A stretch of 64,000 bases of DNA from Clostridiales bacterium (GTDB lineage: Bacteria; Bacillota; Clostridia; Christensenellales; Aristaeellaceae): assembly GCA_012523405.1 (NCBI GenBank), contig JAAYIN010000050.1:58989-122988 (forward strand), read 5' to 3'. The stretch's first letter is position 1. Each line of letters opens with the position of its first letter. The translations under genes were made by a program, and so were the position numbers. Below the pieces are notes generated by a model. The model saw only the letters and a program-made list of their open reading frames with translations, was not told where the DNA came from and searched no databases. Positions 36,205-44,305 of this stretch are shown here, piece after piece.

Positions 36205-37216
36205 AAAGCTTCTTCACTCCAGAGAACTTACCTCCATTGTCTTTATTATCGTGATGTTCCTTGGCGTGGGTGCCATCAATCCAACCTTCCTCACCCTCCA
36301 AAACATCTGGCTCTGCCTCAATAGCAGCGTCGTGTACACGGTGGTGGCGGTGGGCATCTCGCTGGTGCTTATCACGGGCGAGATCGATGTTTCCGTCGGC
36401 GCAACGCTGGGCATGGCGGCAGCGATAAGCGGCACCATGATTCGCAACGGACAACCTTGGGGACTGGCGATCATCTGCGCACTGCTCGTGGGGCTGCTGA
36501 TTGGCTGCGTAAACGGCTTTGGCGTCGTGGTGCTAAAAATCCCTTCCATTATAATGACCCTCGGCATCAACGGCATCGTCCGTGGATTGATCTACGTGTA
36601 CACGGATGGCAAATGGATAGAAAATATTCCCTTCGACTTCAAGCTGCTATCGCAGGGACGTTTGTTTGGCACTGTGACGTTCTTTTATCTAGGGGCGCTT
36701 ATCCTGATTGTCCTCGTGCATCTCTTCCTCACCAAGAGCAAGCGGGGTCGCTACTTCGCCGCTATTGGCGATAATATCGGCGGCGCAACGCTGTTGGGCA
36801 TCCCTGTAGATGCTACGAAGTTCTCCGCGTACGCCATGTGCGGCGTGTTTGCGGCAATAGGCGGCGTGATCTTCGTGAGCCGCGTTGGCTTTGTAACCCC
36901 CCTTGCGGGAAACGGCTACGAAATGAAGGTCATTGCGGCTTGCGTGCTTGGCGGCATCAGCCTATCGGGCGGTGTTGGCTCGGTGATCGGTGCTGGCGTT
37001 GGCGCGGCGATCATGGCATCCATCAGCCGCGTGCTCATCTTCATCGGCCTCTCCTCTGACTATGACGATACCATCACAGGCATCTTGCTGATTATCATTG
37101 TTGTATCGGATGCACTGCTTCGCCGCCGTACGGTGGCGAAGGCAAGAAGAGAGCGCCTGTCAGCCAAAACGCTGGCATATGATCTTGAGGTCAAAGGAGG
37201 CGCTGGCAATGAATAA
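36197..37216 (+). CDS. lsrC: AI-2 importer permease LsrC
   Basis: A CUT2-family (BPD_transp_2) permease of 339 aa with about ten membrane segments. The motif ITGEIDVSVGATLGMAAAISG and the conserved GGISLSGGVGSVIGAGVGAAIM are typical of ribose/AI-2 permeases. A TTG at 36197 is preferred (GGGAG eight bases upstream); a GTG at 36188 is possible but too close to any ribosome site. The gene overlaps the lsrA end by eight bases and the lsrD start by eight bases. The region is visibly GC-richer than the flanks. Confidence 0.88.
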   Translation: MFKKLLHSRELTSIVFIIVMFLGVGAINPTFLTLQNIWLCLNSSVVYTVVAVGISLVLITGEIDVSVGATLGMAAAISGTMIRNGQPWGLAIICALLVGLLIGCVNGFGVVVLKIPSIIMTLGINGIVRGLIYVYTDGKWIENIPFDFKLLSQGRLFGTVTFFYLGALILIVLVHLFLTKSKRGRYFAAIGDNIGGATLLGIPVDATKFSAYAMCGVFAAIGGVIFVSRVGFVTPLAGNGYEMKVIAACVLGGISLSGGVGSVIGAGVGAAIMASISRVLIFIGLSSDYDDTITGILLIIIVVSDALLRRRTVAKARRERLSAKTLAYDLEVKGGAGNE

Positions 37217-38237
37217 GCTCAAGAAACTCTTTGTTCGCTGGGAAAGCTTCCTCGTACTGATTATCTTTTTAGAGTTTGTTGTCTTTGGTACCCTGAATTC
37301 CAAGTTTCTCAATATCACAAGGCTGTTTAATAGCCTGAACCAGTTCCTGCCCATCTGCATTATCTCCCTCGCCGTTACCTTCGTCATGATTACGGGCGGC
37401 ATGGATATACAGGCAGGCTCCATCGTGGGGCTTACGAGCATCGTGGTCGGCGTGCTTTGGAACGATGCAGGGCTGAACATCTTCGCGGCATGTGCAGTTG
37501 CACTCATTGCAGGCGGATTGTGTGGTGCACTCAGCGGTTTCTTCGTCGCATTCACGGGCGTGCAGCCGATGGTTGTGACGCTTGGCGGCTCGTTCCTGTA
37601 CTCGGGGCTTGCCCTTGCGGTTACCAACATGAGCGCAACGGAAGCGTATCAGGGGATTAGCAATTTCCCCGAAGCCTTCCGCGCCATCAGCAAAACCAAG
37701 GTCTTTGGCGTTGTGCCGATGCAGTTTGTGATCTTCTTGGTGCTGGTGGTCATCACCTATATCCTCCTGCACAAAACCAACTACGGCCGCAAGGTATTCC
37801 TCTGCGGCGTGAACCAGAACGCAGCTGAATTCAGCGGCATCAATTCCCGCCTCATCATCATGAGCACGTATGTACTCTCGGGCGTGGCGGCATCCATCGC
37901 GGGCATATTGCTCACCGCCTACCTTGGCACCGCAAAGGCGGACCTTGGCGCGGAGTACACATTGCCCATCATCACGGCGGTCGTGCTTGGCGGCACGAGT
38001 AACAGTGGCGGCAGCGGCGGGGTAATCGGTTCGGCGCTGGCAGCGCTGGCGATTGGTCTTTTGCGCATCGGCCTGAACCTCAACGGCCTTGCCACACAAT
38101 ATTTGGATATTCCCGTAGGCGTATTGCTGGTGCTGGTGGTCAGCTTCCGCTTTGCGGGTACAAACCCCAAACTCAGAAAATTCTTTATGAAAAAGAAGAA
38201 ACCAGAGACTGTCTCTAAAGTGGAGAAAGTCGACTAA
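37209..38237 (+). CDS. lsrD: AI-2 importer permease LsrD
   Basis: The second CUT2 permease (342 aa) forming the channel with LsrC. Motifs ITGGMDIQAGSIVGLTSIVV and VLGGTSNSGGSGGVIGSALAALAIG are seen. The ATG at 37209 follows AAAGGAGG (37193-37200); a longer upstream frame lies within lsrC. The C-terminus ends in a basic tail rich in Lys. It precedes lsrB by 57 bases with no terminator, giving the enteric order A-C-D-B-F. Confidence 0.88.
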   Translation: MNKLKKLFVRWESFLVLIIFLEFVVFGTLNSKFLNITRLFNSLNQFLPICIISLAVTFVMITGGMDIQAGSIVGLTSIVVGVLWNDAGLNIFAACAVALIAGGLCGALSGFFVAFTGVQPMVVTLGGSFLYSGLALAVTNMSATEAYQGISNFPEAFRAISKTKVFGVVPMQFVIFLVLVVITYILLHKTNYGRKVFLCGVNQNAAEFSGINSRLIIMSTYVLSGVAASIAGILLTAYLGTAKADLGAEYTLPIITAVVLGGTSNSGGSGGVIGSALAALAIGLLRIGLNLNGLATQYLDIPVGVLLVLVVSFRFAGTNPKLRKFFMKKKKPETVSKVEKVD

Positions 38238-38294
38238 TTTCAATCCTTACGCGCTTTTGCGCGGGAGAAATAAAATCTATGGGAGGTATTCTTC

Positions 38295-39356
38295 ATGAAA
38301 AGGTTTACCAAATTCTTGGCTGCAACCCTCGCACTCGTTCTTTTGGTTTCCATGATGTCCGTTGCTTTGGCAGATGATATCACAGTTGTGTTCATCCCCA
38401 AACTGTCCGGTAACGCATTCTTCGAGTCTGCCAACGTTGGCGCTCAGGCATTTGCTGCTGAAAACGGCTTCACAGTGAAGTACGACGGCAACCCCGAGGC
38501 TTCTGTTGCCAATCAGGTCGCTATCATCCAAAACGCGATCAATAGCGGCGCGGATGCAATCTGCATCTCGGCTGTTGATGCTGCTGGCGTTGACGACGCA
38601 CTCAAAGAAGCCCGCGAAGCAGGCGTTGTTGTCACCACATGGGATTCTGACTCTAATGCAGATGCACGTACGCTGATGGTTAGCCAGGGCACTCCTGAGC
38701 AACTAGGCGAAATGCTGGTTGGCATGCTGGCAGACAGCTTGACCGAGCGCGGCAAGAATGTCAAAGAAGATGCCATCACCTATTGCTGGCATTACAGCCA
38801 AGCAACCGTTACCGACCAGAACAGCTGGCATGTAGCAGGCGAAGCTTATATCGCTGCAAACTATCCCAACTGGGTCAACGTTGCTCCTGATAACTACTAC
38901 TCCGAGCAGGATGCTGAGAAGGCAATCACAGTTGGCGAGTCCATCTTGACTGCTTATCCCGACATCGATGGCATCATTTGCAATGACTCCACCGCTCTTC
39001 CCGGCCAGGCACAGGCTGCTCAGAACCTAGGCATTGACGCTTCCAAGGTCACCATCACAGGTTTCGCAGCGCCTAACAGCATGAAGGATTTCTGCCGTGC
39101 AGGAATCGTTACTCGCTGGGGCCTATGGGATTGCCAGATTCAAGGCGCATTGGGTTGCTACATGGCATACTTGCTTGCAAACGGACAAGAAATCAAAGTT
39201 GGCGACAGCGTTGAAGTACCCGGCATGGGCACTGTAACCCTAGAGCCTAACACCGTACTTGATCCTGCTGCTTACACTGCAGACGACAGCGGCGTAGTTC
39301 TTCTACCCGAACGCGCTATCTTCACAGCAGAGAACATGGACAACTACGACTTCTAA
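38295..39356 (+). CDS. lsrB: AI-2 binding protein LsrB
   Basis: A periplasmic-type receptor of 353 aa. The signal peptide, residues 1-26, ends ALA|DD with no lipobox Cys. The residues that bind AI-2 in Salmonella LsrB are mostly kept: Lys36 in FIPKLSG, Asp117 in TWDSDS, Asp174-Gln175 in TVTDQNSW and Pro236 in ALPGQ. The sixth position, Ala in enterics, reads Gln238. The C-terminal signature VLLPERAIFTAENMDNYDF matches LsrB, which separates it from ribose- or rhamnose-binding relatives. GGGAGG precedes the ATG. It supplies AI-2 to LsrACD. Confidence 0.9.
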   Translation: MKRFTKFLAATLALVLLVSMMSVALADDITVVFIPKLSGNAFFESANVGAQAFAAENGFTVKYDGNPEASVANQVAIIQNAINSGADAICISAVDAAGVDDALKEAREAGVVVTTWDSDSNADARTLMVSQGTPEQLGEMLVGMLADSLTERGKNVKEDAITYCWHYSQATVTDQNSWHVAGEAYIAANYPNWVNVAPDNYYSEQDAEKAITVGESILTAYPDIDGIICNDSTALPGQAQAAQNLGIDASKVTITGFAAPNSMKDFCRAGIVTRWGLWDCQIQGALGCYMAYLLANGQEIKVGDSVEVPGMGTVTLEPNTVLDPAAYTADDSGVVLLPERAIFTAENMDNYDF

Positions 39357-39375
39357 GTCGAAAAAACTTGGGGGC

Positions 39376-39393
39376 GGGCGGCATTTGCTGCCC
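39376..39393 (+). terminator. Intercistronic hairpin after lsrB
   Basis: GGGCGGCA / TGCTGCCC with a two-base apex, extended by further G/C-rich pairing and followed by CCCTTTC. It lies between lsrB and lsrF and resembles the hairpins after the CUT1 binding-protein genes. Confidence 0.45.
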
Positions 39394-39478
39394 ACTCCCT
39401 TTCATGGCGATTGCGAGCGGACATCCCGACGCAAATGCCATCACAATCGTTCCTATTTCGAACACAGGAGGTATATTT

Positions 39479-40357
39479 ATGGCAGATATAGAGGGACTGA
39501 AAGTCGCAAAAGACTATCATGTTGGAGAGAATTTTGCGAATCAGGGCGGCTTTTATGTGAAGGGCGCTAATAACCTTGACTGGGGCATGAAAAAGCATTT
39601 ATCCAACATTTTTGACCCCAAGAGCGGCAATACTGTAATGTTTGCATTTGATCACGGCTATTTTATGGGCTCAACGGCGGGCTTGGAACGCTTGGATATT
39701 GTGATTCCAAAGCTCCTTCCGCATGTGGACTGCCTCATGGGCACACGCGGCGCGCTGCGCTCCTGCGTTGCACCTGAGAATAAGAAGGCGATTGCCCTGC
39801 GCGTATCGTCGGGTTCCAGCATGCTAAACGATGACCTCTCCCACGAGATCGTTGCGGTGGACGTTGAGGACGCGATCCGCATGAACGCTGACTGCATGGC
39901 AGTCCAGACTTTCATCGGTGCGGATGGCCAGCTTTCCAGCATCGATAATATCAGCCGCGTGATCAACGCAGGCATGCGCTACAGCATCCCCACCCTCGGC
40001 GTTGTCGCCGTTGGCAAGGATATGGAGCGCACCGACCGCTTCTTCAAGCTCGCAACCAGAATCGTTGCGGAAATGGGTGTTCAGATCGTGAAAACCTACT
40101 ACTGCGACAATTTTGAAGAAGTCGTTGCGGCTTGCCCTGTCCCGATTGTGGTGGCAGGCGGCAAGAAACTCCCTGAAAAAGACGCGCTTGAGCTTGCGTA
40201 CAAGAGCATCCAAGGCGGCGCACGCGGTCTGGATATGGGTCGCAATATCTTCCAGAGCGAGCATAGCGTGGAGATGGCGCAGGCGATCGGCAAGATCGTG
40301 CATGAAGGATTCACAGACAAGGAAGCGTACGAGTTCTATCTGGATGCTTGGCATTAA
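39479..40357 (+). CDS. lsrF: Phospho-AI-2 thiolase LsrF
   Basis: An aldolase-like TIM-barrel enzyme (292 aa) that transfers an acetyl group from 3-hydroxy-5-phosphonooxypentane-2,4-dione to CoA, giving DHAP and acetyl-CoA. Family features are LDWGMKKHLSNIFDPKSGNTV, MFAFDHGYF, the catalytic Lys205 in VQIVKTYY, PIVVAGGKKLPE and GLDMGRNIFQSE. The ATG at 39479 has GGAGG eight bases upstream; the longer frame to 39368 runs through an intercistronic hairpin. It is the last gene of the lsrACDBF operon, closed by the terminator at 40396-40425. Confidence 0.92.
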   Translation: MADIEGLKVAKDYHVGENFANQGGFYVKGANNLDWGMKKHLSNIFDPKSGNTVMFAFDHGYFMGSTAGLERLDIVIPKLLPHVDCLMGTRGALRSCVAPENKKAIALRVSSGSSMLNDDLSHEIVAVDVEDAIRMNADCMAVQTFIGADGQLSSIDNISRVINAGMRYSIPTLGVVAVGKDMERTDRFFKLATRIVAEMGVQIVKTYYCDNFEEVVAACPVPIVVAGGKKLPEKDALELAYKSIQGGARGLDMGRNIFQSEHSVEMAQAIGKIVHEGFTDKEAYEFYLDAWH

Positions 40358-40395
40358 GTAGATATCCCACTTCATATGAATGATTGACACTCAAT

Positions 40396-40425
40396 AAAGA
40401 GAAGCTGCGATTGCGGCTTCTCTTT
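40396..40425 (+). terminator. Terminator of the lsrACDBF operon
   Basis: Stem AAAGAGAAGC / GCTTCTCTTT around TGCGATTGCG, followed by further T residues. Confidence 0.8.
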
Positions 40426-40466
40426 TTGGGTGCATTCCAAATGATATATTGAAATGAATGTGTGCA

Positions 40467-40495
40467 TTGTCAAGGCTGTGAAATCATGCTATATT
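40467..40495 (+). promoter_or_regulatory. Sigma-A promoter of the GH43 beta-xylosidase
   Basis: TTGTCA (40467-40472), a 17-base spacer and TATATT (40490-40495), about 25 bases before the predicted ATG, so the leader is short. Confidence 0.65.
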
Positions 40496-40526
40496 GTGTG
40501 ATATAACATAAAACTGAAAGTGTGAT

Positions 40527-42026
40527 ATGATGCATTATCAAAATCCGATTCTTCGGGGCTTTTATCCGGATCCAAGCATTTGCCGTGTGGAAGATGATTA
40601 CTATTTGGTTACCTCCACCTTCGAGTTCTCACCAGGTGTTCCATTGTTTTATAGCAAAAACTTGGTTAATTGGACTCAAATCGGTTATTGCCTAGATGGC
40701 GAGAGTGCTGTTGATTTAAGAAGCTGCCATGCGTCTGGCGGCATCTATGCGCCAACGATCCGCTACCATCTGGGCATGTTCTATATGATTACAACCAATG
40801 TGGGCGGGGGCGGACATCTGATTTGCCACACCGCTGACATCAGAGGTGAATGGAGCAAACCGATATACATAGGCTTGCCCGGAATAGACCCATCATTGCT
40901 ATTTGATGGAGATAAGGTCTATCTGTCCTGTACGGGTGAACAAGAGGGACGCTCAGGCATCTTTGTATGCGAAATCGATCCAATCAAGGGGACTCTGCTA
41001 ACGGAGCCTACCTGCGTATCCTTTGGATGCGGCGGCAAATGCCCTGAGGCACCGCACATTTATCATATTGGTGATTATTATTATCTCATGATTGCAGAAG
41101 GCGGCACGGAATATGGACATCGGGAAACCATTATGCGCGGTGCATCGCCCTATGGTCCGTATACACCATGCCCTCACAATCCGATATTATTCCATCAGGA
41201 ACGCATGGATAGCAATCTACATGCGACTGGTCATGCGGATTTGGTGGAGGATACCAATGGCAACTGGTGGCTGGTATGCTTGGGGATTCGTCAATTGCCG
41301 TATGTGATGCTGCATCACTTGGGTCGTGAAACCTTTCTTGCACCTGTTGCGTGGCAGGATGGATGGCCGATTGTAGGAAATCAAGGGATGATTGACTACG
41401 AGATGGATGCGCCATTGCCTATGCCTGCGCAGGCAACAGATTGGAATTATCATGATGACTTTTCGGGAGATATGCTCAATCTGCGTTGGTCGTATGTCCG
41501 CAATCCTGAAAAATCGATGTACTCTCTTTCAAATGGTAAGCTTCATCTAAACGCGGCTGATTCGCTTAATGAAGAGAAGGGATCGCCTGCATTTGTAGGT
41601 ATTCGTCAGCCTGAGTTTAAGATCAATGCACAAGCGGTATTGTATAATCCAAATGCCTCTAATTTGTTTGCTGGTTTGTCAGTGTATTACAATAATGATT
41701 ATCACTATGATCTCTGTGTGCAAAACGAAAATGGACAAACACTTGTGTTTTTGAGGCGCAGGGTGCACGACATGGAGGTATGCGGCGAAATTGCAGCATT
41801 TACGACCGACCAACCACTGAAGCTCGGCGTACAAGCTGATGAGCAAAGCTATCAATTCGCAATCGAAACGGTGGATGGGGAGCGCACGCTGCTAGGCAGC
41901 GGCTTGACGGCTGGTCTTTGCACGGAAGGCACGCACACAATGACATTTACAGGCGTCTTTATTGGCATGTTCAGCGAATGCGGTACAGCTGAATTCACGT
42001 CTTTTGACTTGGCTGTAGATGAGTAA
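40527..42026 (+). CDS. GH43 beta-xylosidase / alpha-L-arabinofuranosidase with C-terminal beta-sandwich
   Basis: A cytoplasmic glycosidase of 499 aa (XynB-type, two domains). The beta-propeller shows Asp15 (base) in GFYPDPS, Asp121 (modulator) in PGIDPSLL and Glu174 (acid) in CPEAPHIY. Residues about 305-499 form the concanavalin-like C-terminal sandwich that shapes the exo-active site (DDFSGDMLNLRWSYVRNP). It removes terminal xylose or arabinose from imported oligosaccharides. The start at 40527 or the next ATG (40530) has only a weak ribosome site, GAAAG. It is a single-gene unit between the lsr locus and the EFR1 gene, with its own promoter and terminator. Confidence 0.88.
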   Translation: MMHYQNPILRGFYPDPSICRVEDDYYLVTSTFEFSPGVPLFYSKNLVNWTQIGYCLDGESAVDLRSCHASGGIYAPTIRYHLGMFYMITTNVGGGGHLICHTADIRGEWSKPIYIGLPGIDPSLLFDGDKVYLSCTGEQEGRSGIFVCEIDPIKGTLLTEPTCVSFGCGGKCPEAPHIYHIGDYYYLMIAEGGTEYGHRETIMRGASPYGPYTPCPHNPILFHQERMDSNLHATGHADLVEDTNGNWWLVCLGIRQLPYVMLHHLGRETFLAPVAWQDGWPIVGNQGMIDYEMDAPLPMPAQATDWNYHDDFSGDMLNLRWSYVRNPEKSMYSLSNGKLHLNAADSLNEEKGSPAFVGIRQPEFKINAQAVLYNPNASNLFAGLSVYYNNDYHYDLCVQNENGQTLVFLRRRVHDMEVCGEIAAFTTDQPLKLGVQADEQSYQFAIETVDGERTLLGSGLTAGLCTEGTHTMTFTGVFIGMFSECGTAEFTSFDLAVDE

Positions 42027-42037
42027 TTGTCACTGAA

Positions 42038-42082
42038 AAAGTAGCCCCATGAAGCTATATGCATGCTTCATGGGGCTACTTT
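42038..42082. terminator. Bidirectional terminator
   Basis: An 18-bp perfect stem (42038-42055 with 42065-42082; core GTAGCCCCATGAAGC) flanked by A and T runs, between convergent GH43 and EFR1 genes. Confidence 0.88.
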
Positions 42083-42104
42083 CATACATGTTGTAACGCA
42101 GAAA

Positions 42105-42854
42105 TCATTTGTTCTCCAAATAATATCTTGGTTTGCCGTGCGATGCTTTGCCATATTCAATTGCTTCTGTTGGGCAACCGCAAATACATGCCATGCAATG
42201 AGTACAGTTCTTTCCCCACTTGGGTACTTGATGATCAAGGACTACATTATTTAGGGGGCAAAGTTTGACGCATTTGCCGCAGTGAATACATGCATCGGTG
42301 GAATAGAACTTGTTTGCACTCACGACGAAGGGATAAAAGAATGGATTGACAACGTGGCTTTTTAAATTGTCCTGAAAGTTAATGCCGCAAGGATCAAGGG
42401 GCTGTTCAGCCATGATTTTTGCGATGGCTGATTGAATGGACGGCTCGGCTGCCTCGATGATCTGATCGGCTTCTGGTTTTGCAGGCACATCAAATAGCGC
42501 AATGTAGTTTTCGGGCATAATGATTTGCGCTACACCGTAAAACTCGAACCCTTTTTCTTTGCAGAGCTTTTTCAGATAATGCGCCGCATTGCCTATTTCA
42601 TCGCCGCAAGTCATGATGAAATAGGCCTTTTGATTGCCATGAAACGTTGTATTGAGAATATGACTGCTAGCAACACGGGGAATTCTCCACGCATATGTGG
42701 GTAAAACAAAGACTAGCGGCTTTTGGGATGTAATGCTTGAATGGTCGCTTGTTTTGATGCGTTTGTTAATGGAAAGAACGTCGTCATGGGTTGCTTCTTT
42801 GATTTTTTCGGCTACGTAACGACTGTTGCCCGTTCCGCTGAAATATAAGATCAT
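42105..42854 (-). CDS. EFR1-family flavodoxin-ferredoxin
   Basis: A 249-aa electron-transfer protein. The N-terminal flavodoxin-like half has the FMN phosphate loop FSGTGNSRYVAEKI. The C-terminus has two 4Fe-4S motifs, CIHCGKCVKLCP and CTHCMACICGCP. The domain order identifies the EFR1 family, common in anaerobic Firmicutes; its physiological partners are unknown. GGAGGTATCACC precedes the ATG. It stands alone between a terminator at each end. The tail of about 20 residues after the last cluster is basic. Confidence 0.85.
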   Translation of the reverse strand: MILYFSGTGNSRYVAEKIKEATHDDVLSINKRIKTSDHSSITSQKPLVFVLPTYAWRIPRVASSHILNTTFHGNQKAYFIMTCGDEIGNAAHYLKKLCKEKGFEFYGVAQIIMPENYIALFDVPAKPEADQIIEAAEPSIQSAIAKIMAEQPLDPCGINFQDNLKSHVVNPFFYPFVVSANKFYSTDACIHCGKCVKLCPLNNVVLDHQVPKWGKNCTHCMACICGCPTEAIEYGKASHGKPRYYLENK

Positions 42855-42938
42855 GGTGATACCTCCGACTACTTGTAGTGCTAACTGATACTACAACATA
42901 AACTTGCTAAATAGCAAGTCTGTGTCTGCGAAAAACAA

Positions 42939-42976
42939 AAACAGGTCTGGCGTACGATGCTGTGCCAGACCTGTTT
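42939..42976 (-). terminator. Terminator of the lacI-type gene
   Basis: Stem AAACAGGTCTGGC / GCCAGACCTGTTT with TTGTTTTT following on the minus strand. Confidence 0.8.
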
Positions 42977-43019
42977 AGGATGCGTTTCTAAGCTCTATTT
43001 AATGCCTTGCGCTGAATGA

Positions 43020-44042
43020 TTAAACGGAATAACGCTCAACGATGGAGCAAGGAATAATTTCTCGCTGTGGGGGACTGGAAGGATTTTGAATGAGAGATAG
43101 AATATGACTTGCTGCGCGCACGCCGATTTCCATCGTGGGAAGAGCAACGGTTGTCAGCGGAGGTTGCAGATATCTGGCGATCTCTCGGTTGTCAAACCCC
43201 ACAACTGCCATTTCCTCAGGAATTTTAATGCCTGCTTCACATAGTGCATGAATGCAGCCTGCTGCCATGAGGTCATTCATGGCAAAGATGGCGGTAGGAC
43301 GGTTGGATAGTTTCAGCAATTCGCGCGTTTGCTCAAGACCGGATTCATACTCCCAGTCACCATAGCGTATATATCCATCAGGCGTAACCAAGCCGGCTTC
43401 TTGCATGGCGATTTGATAGCCGTTGAGGCGCCTCATGGTGGGGTAGGAATGCGGATGACCTGCGATCAGCGCAATGCGGGTATGTCCGTGATTGATGAGG
43501 TATCGCGTGAGGGCAGTGGCACTGTCGAGGTTTGAATAGGTAACATAGGTATCCTGCTGTGTCCCGTGTGAATAGGCGAACACAAGCGGTCGATCCATTG
43601 GATCAATCAAAAGACCCAAATGGCGGTCGTGCATACCAACGTAAATAATCCCATCCACATGAGAGGAGAGCAGCAAGGAGACGCCGTTGTTGATGCGCGT
43701 GCGATAAGCACCGATCTGCTCATATTGATTGTATAGGTTTTTGAGTAGGTGTAAATCAAATAGGAGCATGCGATATCCACTCTTTGCAAGCGTTTCGCCT
43801 ATGCCGCTAACGATCTCGGGAACTGGAAGTCCTTGGATATCCTCGACCAAGACGCCGATATTGTGGGTTTGTCCTGAACGAAGTGATTTTGCCAATGTGT
43901 TTGGCGTATAGTTAGCTTGTTGGATTGCCATTAATACTCGTTCGGTTGTATCCGATGATAGTTTTTTTGTTCCATTGACTACATGCGATACGGTTGCAGT
44001 GGACACACCTGCAATTTCAGCTACGTCTTTCATCGTTGCCAC
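43020..44042 (-). CDS. LacI-family transcriptional repressor
   Basis: A 340-aa sugar-responsive repressor. The N-terminal helix-turn-helix and hinge helix are MKDVAEIAGVSTATVSHVVNG and PNTLAKSLRSGQT. The periplasmic-binding-protein-like sensor domain follows (NIGVLVEDIQGLPVPEIV, IFAMNDLMAAGCIHAL, VVGFDNREIARYLQPPLTTV). A GTG start at 44042 has GGTGA eight bases upstream. It is divergent from the importer-GH127 operon at 44306. Operator-like palindromes with a central TCGA lie in front of both transcription units, so it very likely represses both. Confidence 0.9.
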   Translation of the reverse strand: MATMKDVAEIAGVSTATVSHVVNGTKKLSSDTTERVLMAIQQANYTPNTLAKSLRSGQTHNIGVLVEDIQGLPVPEIVSGIGETLAKSGYRMLLFDLHLLKNLYNQYEQIGAYRTRINNGVSLLLSSHVDGIIYVGMHDRHLGLLIDPMDRPLVFAYSHGTQQDTYVTYSNLDSATALTRYLINHGHTRIALIAGHPHSYPTMRRLNGYQIAMQEAGLVTPDGYIRYGDWEYESGLEQTRELLKLSNRPTAIFAMNDLMAAGCIHALCEAGIKIPEEMAVVGFDNREIARYLQPPLTTVALPTMEIGVRAASHILSLIQNPSSPPQREIIPCSIVERYSV

Positions 44043-44061
44043 TATATTTCACCAGCCTAAC

Positions 44062-44081
44062 TAGGTAAATCGATTATCTTA
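44062..44081. promoter_or_regulatory. LacI-type operator 1
   Basis: TAGGTAAATCG / ATTATCTTA is an imperfect palindrome centred on TCGA, about 20 bases before the repressor gene start. It matches operator 2 at 44232-44250 (shared TAGGTAAWTCGATTA). Confidence 0.6.
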
Positions 44082-44191
44082 TAGGTATATTATAAACTGG
44101 AAAGGTATATGCGTCAATGCGTTTTCATGAGAATGTGTGAATGGTTGACTAATTAATTATAAAAAAGTGTACAAAACAAGCAAAAACAGTC

Positions 44192-44220
44192 TTGACAATT
44201 AAAGGGATGACCGATATACT
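44192..44220 (+). promoter_or_regulatory. Sigma-A promoter of the importer-GH127 operon
   Basis: TTGACA (44192-44197), a 17-base spacer and TATACT (44215-44220), close to consensus. Confidence 0.75.
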
Positions 44221-44231
44221 AATACTAAAGA

Positions 44232-44250
44232 TAGGTAATTCGATTAACTA
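44232..44250. promoter_or_regulatory. LacI-type operator 2
   Basis: TAGGTAATTCG / ATTAACTA, an imperfect palindrome beginning about five bases after the predicted start point of the importer promoter, a classical blocking position. It shares its core with operator 1. Confidence 0.6.
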
Positions 44251-44305
44251 AATGATTATTGCCGGTAGAGTACCGGATAATAATAGAGAAAGAAAGGTGG
44301 AAATA

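Noticed and set aside
37269..38243. 324-aa minus-strand open frame across lsrD
   Set aside because: It is antisense to a clear membrane permease, is rich in His/Asp/Glu without family motifs, and has no ribosome site. It is a shadow of the GC-rich permease codons.
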